Below, piece by piece: positions 53,823-63,120 of a stretch of 64,000 bases of DNA; the stretch's first letter is position 1; every line of letters starts with the position of its first letter. A program made the translations under genes and the position numbers. Below the pieces are notes generated by a model. It had not been told where the DNA came from, did not search any database, and saw nothing but the letters and a program-made list of their open reading frames with translations. The stretch lies in the NCBI RefSeq assembly GCF_937934665.1, contig NZ_CALGYW010000058.1, forward strand, positions 1 to 64,000, written 5' to 3'. Source of the DNA: an uncultured Anaerococcus sp. GTDB taxonomy: Bacteria > Bacillota > Clostridia > Tissierellales > Peptoniphilaceae.

Positions 53823-53843
53823 CCAACAGGGGCTAGCTTTTTA
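53817..53843. terminator. bidirectional terminator between the U32 gene and the acidic-protein gene
   Basis: AGCTAGCC 53817-53824 pairs with GGCTAGCT 53831-53838. A T-run follows on the + strand and a six-A run precedes it, which is a T-run for the - strand. It includes the U32-gene stop codon. Confidence 0.85.
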
Positions 53844-53852
53844 AAATACAAA

Positions 53853-54083
53853 TTAGTCTTCAGATGGATTTTCTGAGAAGTCAGCTCTAGTTCTTCTAGC
53901 TTCTGCGCCTACGTTAGAGTTTTCATCTGCTTCATCAGAAATTGATCTAAGGTTTTCTTGGTCAGGGCTTAGTTTCTTATCTAAAGATTCACCACCAGCT
54001 TCCTTATTTTCTTCTCTTACCTTTTTATCAAGTTCATCATTACCTCTGTATTGATTTTCATTTGAAATTTTTTGATTTGCCAT
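53853..54083 (-). CDS. small acidic hydrophilic protein, unknown
   Basis: 76 aa on the - strand after an AAGGAG site. Composition is dominated by Glu, Asp, Asn, Ser and Lys with almost no hydrophobic residues, so it is probably disordered. Repeated motifs NDELDKK and ESLDKK occur. It has its own promoter and terminator, which argues that it is a real, monocistronic gene. No recognised family. Confidence 0.65.
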   Translation of the reverse strand: MANQKISNENQYRGNDELDKKVREENKEAGGESLDKKLSPDQENLRSISDEADENSNVGAEARRTRADFSENPSED

Positions 54084-54125
54084 AATATCTCCTTTTTTAA
54101 TGATTTATATATTTCCTATATAATT

Positions 54126-54154
54126 ATGATAACATATTTTTAGAAAATTTACAA
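54126..54154 (-). promoter_or_regulatory. promoter of the small acidic-protein gene
   Basis: On the - strand TTGTAA (54149-54154) and TATCAT (54126-54131), spacing 17, lie about 45 bases upstream of the start codon and downstream of the pepT stop. Confidence 0.5.
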
Positions 54155-54162
54155 TCCTTTTC

Positions 54163-55383
54163 TTAGTTGGCTTCTTCTACTAACCTTATTATTTCTATAA
54201 TTACCTCGCTTGCTTTTTTCATATGCTCTATTGGGATTAGTTCATATATACCATGAAAATTCATTCCACCAGTGAATATATTTGGACAAGGTAATCCCAT
54301 AAATGATAATTTGGAACCATCTGTTCCGCCTCTAATAGGGCTTATAAGAGGTTTTATTCCTAGGTTTTCCATAGCCTTTTTTGCATTGTTTACTATATCC
54401 ATGTGATCTTTTATGATATCACCCATATTGTAGTAGCTATCAGAAATTTTTATATCTACGATATTACCATATTTTTTATTTAAGAAAGCAGCATTTTCTT
54501 TAATTTCTTCTTTCATTTGTTCAAAAACTTCTCTATCATGGTCACGAATGATATAATCCATTTTTGTAGTTTCAATATCACCGCTTATATTTATAAGATG
54601 AAAAAATCCCTCATAGCCTTCTGTATGTTCAGGACGTCTTACATAGCCCAACAGTCTATCAAATTCATTTGCAACTGTTATAGAGTTAATCATTGTGTTT
54701 TTAGCTGATCCTGGGTGGATTGATTTACCGTGGATTGTAACTTTAGCATCAGCTGCATTAAATGATTCATATTCAAGTTCTCCAAGAATACCACCATCTA
54801 TAGTATAAGCAAAATCAGCATCAAATTTTTCTACATCAAAACTGTCACATCCAGTTCCAATTTCTTCATCTGGAGTAAAGGCAATACTAATATCTCCATG
54901 CTTAAAATCATCATTATTTACTATATACTCACAAGCATTCATTATAGCAGCAATTCCAGCTTTATCATCTGCACCAAGGAGAGACTCACCTCTAGTAGTA
55001 ATTAATGTAGTTCCTTTAAGCTTATCTAAATAAGGAAAATCTTCTACTTTTATGGATTTTTCCTCGCTTAGTTTGATATCTCCACCTTTATAATTTATTA
55101 TCAGGGGATTATCGATTTTACCATACATCTCTGGAGATGTGTCCATATGAGAAATAAAACCGATTTTAGGTAGGCTTTTACTAGTATTAGCTGGGATTTT
55201 TGCAAATACAAATCCTTCATAGTTAATTTCGGCTTTTATACCTAAGTCTAATAATTCCTTTTTAAGTTCTTTAGCAAGCACTAACTGTCCTTCAGTCGAT
55301 GGTTTTTGTACTTCACCCTTTTCTGGATTACTTTTAGTATCAAATGAAATATACTTTAAAAAACGTTTTGTTAAATTTTCCAT
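54163..55383 (-). CDS. pepT: peptidase T (tripeptidase)
   Basis: 406 aa from the ATG whose first base is 55383; a GTG six bases upstream overlaps the AAGGAG site. M20B family: IGFISHMDTSPE (first metal His/Asp), LLGADDKAGIAAIM, AFTPDEEIGTGCDSF (catalytic Glu-Glu), YTIDGG, and the dimerisation-domain HPGSAKNTMINS motif, with a final IRGGTDGSKLSFMGLPCPNIFTGG. Zinc aminopeptidase acting on tripeptides. Confidence 0.95.
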   Translation of the reverse strand: MENLTKRFLKYISFDTKSNPEKGEVQKPSTEGQLVLAKELKKELLDLGIKAEINYEGFVFAKIPANTSKSLPKIGFISHMDTSPEMYGKIDNPLIINYKGGDIKLSEEKSIKVEDFPYLDKLKGTTLITTRGESLLGADDKAGIAAIMNACEYIVNNDDFKHGDISIAFTPDEEIGTGCDSFDVEKFDADFAYTIDGGILGELEYESFNAADAKVTIHGKSIHPGSAKNTMINSITVANEFDRLLGYVRRPEHTEGYEGFFHLINISGDIETTKMDYIIRDHDREVFEQMKEEIKENAAFLNKKYGNIVDIKISDSYYNMGDIIKDHMDIVNNAKKAMENLGIKPLISPIRGGTDGSKLSFMGLPCPNIFTGGMNFHGIYELIPIEHMKKASEVIIEIIRLVEEAN

Positions 55384-55401
55384 AAACACTCCTTTACATA
55401 T

Positions 55402-55430
55402 ATTATACTTGCAATTGTAATATGTGGCTA
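55402..55430 (-). promoter_or_regulatory. pepT promoter
   Basis: On the - strand a perfect TATAAT (55402-55407) lies 17 bases from TAGCCA (55425-55430), a 4 of 6 match to the -35 box. It overlaps the divergent dut promoter. Confidence 0.5.
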
Positions 55431-55443
55431 AAATTGGTATATT
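55415..55443 (+). promoter_or_regulatory. dut promoter
   Basis: TTGTAA 55415-55420 and TATATT 55438-55443, spacing 17, 20 bases before the dut start. The -35 boxes of this promoter and of pepT lie inside each other's spacer. Confidence 0.55.
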
Positions 55444-55462
55444 AATTTAAGAAGGTGAGTAA

Positions 55463-55897
55463 ATGAAAAAGAATATTTTAAAGATAAAAACAGACGGAAA
55501 AATTCCAGCTTATGCAACGGAGCATTCTGCTGGTATAGATTTATATTGTAAAAGTGATGATAAAATTATTATAAAACCTAAGGAGACCCAAAAGATTCAT
55601 ACAGGTATTTATGTAGAGATTCCTGAAGGATATTTTGGTGCAGTTTATCCAAGATCTTCAACAGGAGTAAAAAAACACCTTATGCTTGCAAACTCCGTAG
55701 GTATAATTGACTCTGACTATAGGGGTGAGTTAATGATATTTTTCTATAATTATGGTGAAGAAGACCAAGTTATAGAAAATGGTGATAGACTTGCCCAACT
55801 AGTAATAACACCATATCTAAAATGTGAAATTAAAAAAGTGGATGACCTTGCTGAAAGTGAAAGAGGTAAGGGCGGATTCGGTTCAACTGGTAAGTAA
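55463..55897 (+). CDS. dut: deoxyuridine 5'-triphosphate nucleotidohydrolase
   Basis: 144 aa. The trimeric dUTPase motifs are present in order: HSAGIDLYC, PRSSTGVKKHL, GIIDSDYRGE, GDRLAQLVI and the C-terminal RGKGGFGSTGK P-loop-like arm. It converts dUTP to dUMP, keeping uracil out of DNA, which complements ung at 37199. Confidence 0.95.
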   Translation: MKKNILKIKTDGKIPAYATEHSAGIDLYCKSDDKIIIKPKETQKIHTGIYVEIPEGYFGAVYPRSSTGVKKHLMLANSVGIIDSDYRGELMIFFYNYGEEDQVIENGDRLAQLVITPYLKCEIKKVDDLAESERGKGGFGSTGK

Positions 55898-55901
55898 GAC
55901 T

Positions 55902-56420
55902 ATGAATAAATTTTTGAGGAAAAATAAGTATAACCTATATCTTTTAGTTATAGGACTTGTTTTAATATTATTCTTAGGTATCTTTGCAAAATCAAAAATA
56001 GATAATTCCAAGATGGCTAAGTATGATAATGATATAGTCATAATTAAGGGAAATGGTGATGAAATAAAATCTTTTTCCATAAAGGAACTTACAAAACTTG
56101 CTAGTAAGAAAGACGTGTATGTAAATAATGGTCTAGAAAAAGTAAAAATTGAGGGCGTATCACTTGAAAAACTAGTAGGAAATCTTGATTATAATTTAAG
56201 AGAGAGACCAATAATATCTATTGAAGATACAGATGGCAACTCAAGTAGATTTCCAATGTCAATCGCCCTAGAAGTTGATAGAGTCTACTTGGTTTATAAA
56301 ATAGATGGAGAACCAGTATCAGAGTATAATCCTTCTTATGGTACGCTTGCTATAATAGATACAACTACCAAGAGTGCTAATAGCTGGATTACAAATGTAA
56401 AAACTCTTAATATTCAATAA
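55902..56420 (+). CDS. membrane-anchored protein with a molybdopterin-oxidoreductase-like domain, cofactor site absent
   Basis: 172 aa from ATG 55902; an upstream in-frame ATG inside dut is not supported. One N-terminal membrane helix (residues about 10-30). The rest has the order of strands seen in small SUOX-fold proteins: IKSFSIKELTKL, VKIEGVSLEKLVGN, SRFPMSIALEVDRVYLVYKIDGEPV, and a final NSWITNVKTLNI. The cofactor-ligating Cys is absent, as in many such single-domain proteins. Fold assignment is by pattern only. Last gene before a terminator. Confidence 0.5.
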   Translation: MNKFLRKNKYNLYLLVIGLVLILFLGIFAKSKIDNSKMAKYDNDIVIIKGNGDEIKSFSIKELTKLASKKDVYVNNGLEKVKIEGVSLEKLVGNLDYNLRERPIISIEDTDGNSSRFPMSIALEVDRVYLVYKIDGEPVSEYNPSYGTLAIIDTTTKSANSWITNVKTLNIQ

Positions 56421-56422
56421 AA

Positions 56423-56456
56423 AAGCTGTTGCATTAATTGTAACAGTTTATTTTAT
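56423..56456 (+). terminator. terminator after the dut unit
   Basis: CTGTTGCA 56426-56433 pairs with TGTAACAG 56439-56446 (one G-U), extended by three weaker pairs, then TTTATTTTATT. Confidence 0.65.
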
Positions 56457-56478
56457 TAAAATAGAAATTAGGTAAATA

Positions 56479-59088
56479 ATGACTAGTAAATTTAAATACG
56501 AAAAATTAACACCAATGTTAAAGCATTATGTAGATGTCAAAAATGACTTTAAAGATGCACTTTTACTATATAGAGTTGGTGATTTTTATGAAACATTTTT
56601 TGATGATGCAATTATAACAGCCAAAGTTTTATCTCTTACCTTAACAGGTAAGGAGTGTGGCCATGTCGATAGGGCGCCTATGTGTGGCGTCCCACACCAT
56701 GTTATAGATACTTATGTGAATAGGCTTGTAAAAAAGGGTTATAAAGTAGCCTTATGTGACCAGATAGAAGATCCAAAAGAGGCAAAGGGTCTTGTAAAAA
56801 GAGCCATTACCAGAGTAATTACTCCTGGTACCCTTACGGATATTGAAAGTCTTGAAAATAAGGAAAATAATTATCTCTTATCAATTTTTGAAAACGACTA
56901 TGGACTTGCTATGGCCTATTGTGATATTTCCACAGGTAAGCTTGTAGGTCTTGAAATAAAAACCTTGAGTGAAAATATAGGGAAAAAATCAATTGATCAA
57001 ATAGAAAAGATAAATCCCTCTGAAATAGTTTTATCAAGTAATTTTAAAAATGAAGATATAAAAAAATATCTGAATCTTAACAATCAAATATTTATAAACT
57101 ATATTGATTTTACTACTGACTATGATAATAGGGTTAAAACTGTAAATACTTATCTTGGAAAGGATAATTTACAAAAAATAAAGGATAAAAGACTTATAAT
57201 TATAGCCTTGGCCAATCTTTTAGATTATATTTATAAATACTATGAAAATAAACTTGACCATATAAACAAACTTGAGATAATTAAAATAAATGATTATATG
57301 GAAATTGAGGCTAATACAAGGAAGAACTTAGAGCTTACAAGAAATTTATCAACAAATAAAAAAGAAAATACTCTAATTAGTATCCTAGACAAAGCTGATA
57401 CAGTTATGGGTTCTAGAATGATACATGATTGGCTAGAAAGACCTCTTATTGATAAGGAAAAAATAAATAGAAGGTTAGACCTTGTAGATGGTTTTTATAA
57501 GGATGGTATTCTTTCAAGAAACGTTTCTAACCTACTAGATAACGTATACGATCTTGAGAGGATTCTTGCGAAAATTTCTTATAAAAGATCCAATGCCAGA
57601 GATTTAATAACACTAAAAAATTCTTTAAAAGATATACCAGCTTTAAAAGAAATACTAATAGGATCGTCAAATGAGTTGATAAGAAATCTGGGAATAAATC
57701 TACCCGATATAGAAGATGTTTATGAGCTAATAGATAAATCGATAGTTGATGAGCCTCCTATAACTATAACTGAAGGAGGAATAATAAAATCTGGATTTAA
57801 TAAAGAGCTAGATAATCTAAAAGAAATGGCTAATAATGCAGAAAATGAGCTTTTAGACTATGAAAAAAAGCAAAGAGAAATAACCGGAATTAAAAATCTT
57901 AAAGTCATATATAATAAAAATAATGGTTACTCAATTGAGGTTACAAAGGCTAATACTGACAAGGTAGATCCATCTTATATTAGAAAGCAAACCTTGAAAA
58001 ATCAAGAAAGATATACGACAGAAGATCTCGAAAAAATATCATCTATGATTTTAAATGGTAAAGAAAATATTAATGAACTTGAATATAATATTTTTACTAA
58101 AGTTATCGAAAAAATCCTAGATTCAACAATAAAGCTACAAAATCTTTCTAAAATGATAGCTAACATTGATAGTTTAAATTCCTTAGCTAAGATAGCCCAT
58201 GCCTATTCTTACTGTCGACCTGAAATAACTGATTCTAATGAGATTTATATAAAAGATGGAAGACATCCAGTAATAGAGTTAAATCTTAATGAAAATGAAT
58301 TTATAGCCAATGATACCAATATAGGTGAAGATAATAACCTTATTCAAATAATAACAGGTCCAAATATGGCTGGTAAGTCCACTTATATGAGGCAAATGGC
58401 TCTTATAATAATTATGGCTCAAATTGGGTCCTTTGTACCAGCTACTAGTGCTAAAATAGGTATTTGCGATAAAATTTTCACTAGGATTGGGGCGAGCGAT
58501 AATATTTCAAAAGGTGAGTCTACCTTTATGCTCGAGATGAATGAGGTATCTAATATTATTAAAAATTCTACAGATAAATCCTTTGTGATCTTAGATGAGG
58601 TAGGTAGGGGTACAAGTTCTGATGACGGCCTAAGTATAGCTATGGCCCTTGTTGAATATCTTTCAAAACATAAAAAAGTTAAAACGGTTTTTGCCACCCA
58701 CTTCCATGAGCTAACAATACTTGAAAACGAATTATCTAACGTGAAAAATCTTAAAATAGAAATACTAGAGGAAGATAATAACTTAGTATTTTTAAGAAAA
58801 ATCAAAGAAGGAAAATCAGATAGATCTTATGGTATAGAGGTTGCCAAGTTAAGTGGTCTACCAGATGAAATCCTAGATAATGCAAAAAATATCATGGATA
58901 AACTATCAAATGAAGATTTTTTTGAAATAAATAAGAGCGAAGAGATCAAAAATTCCCTAGATGACATTAAGGATAAAAAGATAGAGGATTTAAAAGATTT
59001 ATCAAAAAAACTAAATATCAACGAGTTAACACCATTAGAAGCTTTGAATAAACTTAATATTCTAATAGAAAAAATAGGGGAGATATAA
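56479..59088 (+). CDS. mutS: DNA mismatch repair protein MutS
   Basis: 869 aa, full length. Mismatch-binding FYETFFDDA motif at the N-terminus (Phe-Tyr-Glu), connector and lever domains, then the ATPase with ITGPNMAGKSTYMRQMALI, ESTFMLEMNEVSNI, ILDEVGRGTSSDDGLSIA and ATHFHELT. It recognises mispairs and recruits MutL, encoded next. Confidence 0.97.
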   Translation: MTSKFKYEKLTPMLKHYVDVKNDFKDALLLYRVGDFYETFFDDAIITAKVLSLTLTGKECGHVDRAPMCGVPHHVIDTYVNRLVKKGYKVALCDQIEDPKEAKGLVKRAITRVITPGTLTDIESLENKENNYLLSIFENDYGLAMAYCDISTGKLVGLEIKTLSENIGKKSIDQIEKINPSEIVLSSNFKNEDIKKYLNLNNQIFINYIDFTTDYDNRVKTVNTYLGKDNLQKIKDKRLIIIALANLLDYIYKYYENKLDHINKLEIIKINDYMEIEANTRKNLELTRNLSTNKKENTLISILDKADTVMGSRMIHDWLERPLIDKEKINRRLDLVDGFYKDGILSRNVSNLLDNVYDLERILAKISYKRSNARDLITLKNSLKDIPALKEILIGSSNELIRNLGINLPDIEDVYELIDKSIVDEPPITITEGGIIKSGFNKELDNLKEMANNAENELLDYEKKQREITGIKNLKVIYNKNNGYSIEVTKANTDKVDPSYIRKQTLKNQERYTTEDLEKISSMILNGKENINELEYNIFTKVIEKILDSTIKLQNLSKMIANIDSLNSLAKIAHAYSYCRPEITDSNEIYIKDGRHPVIELNLNENEFIANDTNIGEDNNLIQIITGPNMAGKSTYMRQMALIIIMAQIGSFVPATSAKIGICDKIFTRIGASDNISKGESTFMLEMNEVSNIIKNSTDKSFVILDEVGRGTSSDDGLSIAMALVEYLSKHKKVKTVFATHFHELTILENELSNVKNLKIEILEEDNNLVFLRKIKEGKSDRSYGIEVAKLSGLPDEILDNAKNIMDKLSNEDFFEINKSEEIKNSLDDIKDKKIEDLKDLSKKLNINELTPLEALNKLNILIEKIGEI

Positions 59089-60872
59089 TGTCTATTGTAA
59101 AATTAGATAAGGATACAGTAGAAAAAATTGCAGCTGGTGAAGTTATAGAGTCACCTTTATCTATTGTTAAAGAGCTAGTAGAAAATTCTGTTGATGCAGG
59201 TAGTAAAAATATAACTGTTGAAATAAGAAATGGTGGTAAGTCATTTATAAGAGTTACTGATGATGGAGAAGGTATGAATGAAGATGATATAGACCTTGCC
59301 TTCGAAAAGCATGCCACAAGTAAAATAGAAAAATTTGATGATCTTTATACAATAGCATCTCTAGGATTTAGAGGAGAGGCTCTTCCCAGTATAGCCTCCG
59401 TAAGTAAAGTGACAGCTATTTCAAAAACAAAAGACGCAAGTGTTGGAACAAAACTTGACCTAAAAGGACGAGAAATAAAGAAAAGTTCAATTGCCACTAA
59501 TAAAGGGACAAGCATTGTAGTTGAAGATTTATTTTATAATATGCCTGCCAGGAGAAAATTTTTAAAGTCTGATATGGCTGAAACAAATAAAATAAGTAAA
59601 CTGATGTATGCCTTTGCAATTGGTTACAAGGGAGTGTCTTTCAAATATATAAAAGATGATAGGGTTCAGTTCCAATCAAATCCTAATTTGGAAAGGAAAT
59701 TCAATATATCCGACCTTCTTGATAGCTTACTTGAAGAAAATCTTATATATATAGAAAATAAAAATAAATCCTATAAAGTAGAAGGAGAAATAGGTCTTCC
59801 GAGTTACTATAGAGGTAATAGATCCATGCAGTATATCTTTGTTAATAATAGACTTATTGAAGATGAAGAGATCACAAAGGTTATAGAATACCAATACCAA
59901 GGTCTTATACCTCAGAGTAGATTTCCTGTGTTTTTTATCTTTATTTATACTGATCCAAAAAATATTGATGTAAATATTCATCCTAATAAAAAACAAGTTA
60001 AATACTCTTATGAAGATGAACTACTAGACTTAATTGCTGATGTAATTAGATCAGAACTTAAAATTAAACAAGAAATAAATTCTATAAGCATTAAAGAAAA
60101 TAAAAAAGAAGAAGTAATAGATTTTACTGATTATAAAGCTATTTTAGACAAGTATTCTCCATCACAAATGGTAGTCAAAGAAGATAAAAATGAGTACGAA
60201 GCAAATTTAGAAAATAATGAGTTTTTTAATGATGTCGAGCCTTTAGACTTATCCTTTTTAGAAGAAAAACAAGCAGGTACTGATGTCAAGGAAGAATCAT
60301 ACATTAAGGACATAGAAATACCGGCATACAAAACCTCTATTTTTAGAAGATATTCTATTTTTGAAGATAAAGATAAAGTCTATATCTTAGACCATAGAAG
60401 AGCTGAAGAAAAGTTGAAAATGACTAAATTTATTGAGGAATTTAAAAATAAGGAGGTTGCAAGTCAACTTATTTTAAATCCTATAAAAATAAATCTAAGT
60501 AAAATCGATATAGAAAGGTTCGAAAGTAAAAAAGACCTTTTTAATAGATTAGGATTCGATGTTGAAATGATTTCTGAAAATTCACTACTTATTAGGGAAA
60601 TTCCTATGATATTTGAATTACCTGAAGACGATAAATTTTTCTATGATATACTGGATCTAGAGAATAATTTTAACGATGACCTACTTATAAATAAATTAAA
60701 AAAATTAGTCAATAATATATCATTTAAGAAGGGGCATGTAATCAACAAAGACGAAGCTATTTTACTGTATAGCAGGTTATTAAGTGAGGATAACCCTTAT
60801 AAAACTTATGATGGTAAAGATACTATTATTTCAATAAAAGATAAAGATTTGGAGAAGTATTTTGAAAAATAA
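59088..60872 (+). CDS. mutL: DNA mismatch repair protein MutL with eroded endonuclease motifs
   Basis: 594 aa. The GHKL ATPase is intact: ELVENSVDAGSKNI, DDGEGM, HATSKI, LGFRGEALPSIASVS, and NMPARRKFL. The C-terminal domain, however, lacks the MutL endonuclease signatures: where DQHAxxExxxxE is expected the sequence is DHRRAEE (435-441), and the CPHGRP site appears as NPYKTYDG (569-576). It shares one base with mutS and overlaps miaA by 11. Mismatch repair partner; nicking activity is doubtful (inference). Confidence 0.93.
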   Translation: MSIVKLDKDTVEKIAAGEVIESPLSIVKELVENSVDAGSKNITVEIRNGGKSFIRVTDDGEGMNEDDIDLAFEKHATSKIEKFDDLYTIASLGFRGEALPSIASVSKVTAISKTKDASVGTKLDLKGREIKKSSIATNKGTSIVVEDLFYNMPARRKFLKSDMAETNKISKLMYAFAIGYKGVSFKYIKDDRVQFQSNPNLERKFNISDLLDSLLEENLIYIENKNKSYKVEGEIGLPSYYRGNRSMQYIFVNNRLIEDEEITKVIEYQYQGLIPQSRFPVFFIFIYTDPKNIDVNIHPNKKQVKYSYEDELLDLIADVIRSELKIKQEINSISIKENKKEEVIDFTDYKAILDKYSPSQMVVKEDKNEYEANLENNEFFNDVEPLDLSFLEEKQAGTDVKEESYIKDIEIPAYKTSIFRRYSIFEDKDKVYILDHRRAEEKLKMTKFIEEFKNKEVASQLILNPIKINLSKIDIERFESKKDLFNRLGFDVEMISENSLLIREIPMIFELPEDDKFFYDILDLENNFNDDLLINKLKKLVNNISFKKGHVINKDEAILLYSRLLSEDNPYKTYDGKDTIISIKDKDLEKYFEK

Positions 60873-61809
60873 AATGATAATAATAACCGGCCCCACAGCA
60901 AGCGGCAAGAGCGATATAGCAATAAATATAGCCAAAAAAATTAACGGTCAAGTAATATCCGCTGATAGCCAACAGGTTTATAGAGAGATGGATATAGGAA
61001 CCAATAAAGTTATAGACCCAAATGTGGTCAACCATCACCTATTAAATATGGTTAATCCAAACGAGGAATTTTCTGTTGATGATTTTAAAAAAGATTCTGA
61101 GGAAATAATATCAATATTGAATCCAAGGCAAATTATGCCTATAGTAACTGGGGGAACTGGTTTTTATATTGATTCATTATTATTTGATATGAACTATGGC
61201 CAAGTAAAAAAAGATAATAAAATAAGAGAAAATCTCCAAAATCAAGCTAATACCCACGGTAAGGAGTACCTATATAAGAAACTTAAGGGAATAGATCCTG
61301 ATACGGCTAAAAAATATCATCCAAATGAAGTAAATAGAATAATCAGAGCTCTAGAAATATATGAGATAACTGGTGAAAAGCCATCTGATAAAAGAACAGG
61401 TGAGAGGAAATTAAAGAAAAATATAGAGCCGATGTTATTTTTCTTAAATTACAATGATAGACAAATTCTATATGATAGGATAAACGATAGGGTAAACGAC
61501 ATGATTAATCTAGGGCTTATAGATGAGTTTAAATATTTGGTTGATAAATATAATCTTAATGAAGACTCTCAATCTATGGCCGCTATTGGCTACAAAGAAA
61601 TATTTCCTTATATAAAAGGCGAAATAAGTTTAGATGAAATGATTAACTTAATTCAGAGAAATACAAGAAGATATGCAAAAAGACAGGTTACTTGGATGAA
61701 AAGATATCTTAATTATTCATTTACCAGAGAAATCATGATGGATAATTTAAGTAAAGACGATGCAAGTATGGTAATAGAAGATTTAATAAAGGATATGTAT
61801 GAATTTTAA
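60862..61809 (+). CDS. miaA: tRNA dimethylallyltransferase MiaA
   Basis: 315 aa. P-loop ITGPTASGKSDIAI, SADSQQVYREMDIGTNK, VTGGTGFYIDSLLF, IIRALEIYEITGEKPS and the RRYAKRQVTWMKR tail are diagnostic. It prenylates A37 of tRNAs reading UNN codons. It overlaps mutL and, by 11 bases, the next gene; hfq, often next in Firmicutes, is absent here. Confidence 0.96.
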   Translation: MKNKMIIITGPTASGKSDIAINIAKKINGQVISADSQQVYREMDIGTNKVIDPNVVNHHLLNMVNPNEEFSVDDFKKDSEEIISILNPRQIMPIVTGGTGFYIDSLLFDMNYGQVKKDNKIRENLQNQANTHGKEYLYKKLKGIDPDTAKKYHPNEVNRIIRALEIYEITGEKPSDKRTGERKLKKNIEPMLFFLNYNDRQILYDRINDRVNDMINLGLIDEFKYLVDKYNLNEDSQSMAAIGYKEIFPYIKGEISLDEMINLIQRNTRRYAKRQVTWMKRYLNYSFTREIMMDNLSKDDASMVIEDLIKDMYEF

Positions 61810-63076
61810 CGATGTTTATAGTAATTATGAAATAGACGGTAGGTATGATAACTTAATTAAGGAATCAGAAAAAGAGCTTGAAAACTTATTTAGAAGATAT
61901 GAAGAGGTAGCTGAATATAATCAAATGAAGGTAATGAAGGCTTTTAATGAAAACTCTCTACAATCTTCTGACTTCTTTACTGCAACAGGCTATGGCTACG
62001 CAGATACTGGTAGAGATAAGGTAGAAGCTATTTTTTCATCCATTTTTAAGGCTGAAGATAGTCTAGTTAGGCCATCTATAGTATCAGGTACCCATGCTTT
62101 ATCAATAGTATTATTTTCTCTTTTAAATTATGGGGATAAACTTGTTTCAATAACAGATGATCCATACGATACTATGCAACAAGTAATAGGAATAGCTGGG
62201 GATAAAAAGGGAACCCTTATAGAAAAAGGCGTTGTGTATGACAAACTAGATCTTGATGAGAATAATAAAATACAATATGAAAAAATAAAAGATAAGGTCG
62301 ATCAAAACACAAAGGTAGTATTGATCCAAAAATCAACTGGTTATACTGAAAGAAGAGCTTTTACTATAGATGAAATAGAGGAAGCTATTAGGGAAATAAG
62401 GAAAATTTCTAAAGATGTTATTATATTTATAGATAACTGTTATGGGGAATTTACAGAAGATAAAGAACCAATTGAGGTAGGTGCTGATATAGTAGCAGGG
62501 TCATTAATCAAAAACCTTGGTGGAGGATTAGCTATTACAGGAGGTTATATAAGCGGTAGAGAAGATTTAATAGAGTATTGTTCTAATACTTTAACTGCAC
62601 CTGGTATTGGTAAGGATGAGGGACTAAGTTTTGGTACCAATAGACTAGTTGTTGAAGGCTTATACTTTGCTCCTCATGTGGTAAAAGAAGCCTTGAAGGT
62701 TGCTTTGTTATTTGCAAGTGTCTTTAATAAACTTGGATATGAGGTAACACCTAAATTAGACGATCCTAGGTCTGATGTCATTCTAGCTATTAAATTAAAC
62801 GACCCAGAAAAATTAAAAACTTTTTGTAAGGCAATTCAAGAAGCTTGCACCGTTGATTCAACATTTGTACCTGAAGCTTATCCTATGCCAGGCTATGAAG
62901 ATCCAGTTATAATGGCTGCAGGAGGTTTTGTGGAAGGTGCTACTTCGGAGCTATCCGCAGATGGTCCTTTAAGAGAGCCTTATATGGCTTATTTACAAGG
63001 TGGGCTTAACTACTACCATGGTAAACTCGCTTTAAAAATTGTTTTAAATAGGTTTGCCAAAAATAATTTCATATAA
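61799..63076 (+). CDS. ynbB: YnbB/aluminium-resistance-family PLP enzyme (methionine gamma-lyase-like)
   Basis: 425 aa. PLP-dependent fold type I: YGYADTGRDKVEAIFSSIF, RPSIVSGTHALSIVLF, FIDNCYGEFTEDKEP, and the lysine in AGSLIKNLGGGLAITGGYI. It matches PF06838 proteins annotated as aluminium resistance or methionine gamma-lyase family; the reaction is not firmly established. The miaA-ynbB neighbourhood is conserved in Firmicutes. Confidence 0.9.
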   Translation: MNFNDVYSNYEIDGRYDNLIKESEKELENLFRRYEEVAEYNQMKVMKAFNENSLQSSDFFTATGYGYADTGRDKVEAIFSSIFKAEDSLVRPSIVSGTHALSIVLFSLLNYGDKLVSITDDPYDTMQQVIGIAGDKKGTLIEKGVVYDKLDLDENNKIQYEKIKDKVDQNTKVVLIQKSTGYTERRAFTIDEIEEAIREIRKISKDVIIFIDNCYGEFTEDKEPIEVGADIVAGSLIKNLGGGLAITGGYISGREDLIEYCSNTLTAPGIGKDEGLSFGTNRLVVEGLYFAPHVVKEALKVALLFASVFNKLGYEVTPKLDDPRSDVILAIKLNDPEKLKTFCKAIQEACTVDSTFVPEAYPMPGYEDPVIMAAGGFVEGATSELSADGPLREPYMAYLQGGLNYYHGKLALKIVLNRFAKNNFI

Positions 63077-63080
63077 ATAT

Positions 63081-63118
63081 AAAAAATCTTTCTAATTTTA
63101 AAATTAGAAAGATTTTTT
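63081..63118. terminator. perfect inverted repeat, bidirectional terminator
   Basis: Bases 63081-63099 are the exact reverse complement of 63100-63118, with A-run and T-run ends. It lies between the convergent ynbB and recombinase genes, three bases before the recombinase stop. Confidence 0.9.
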
Positions 63119-63120
63119 AT

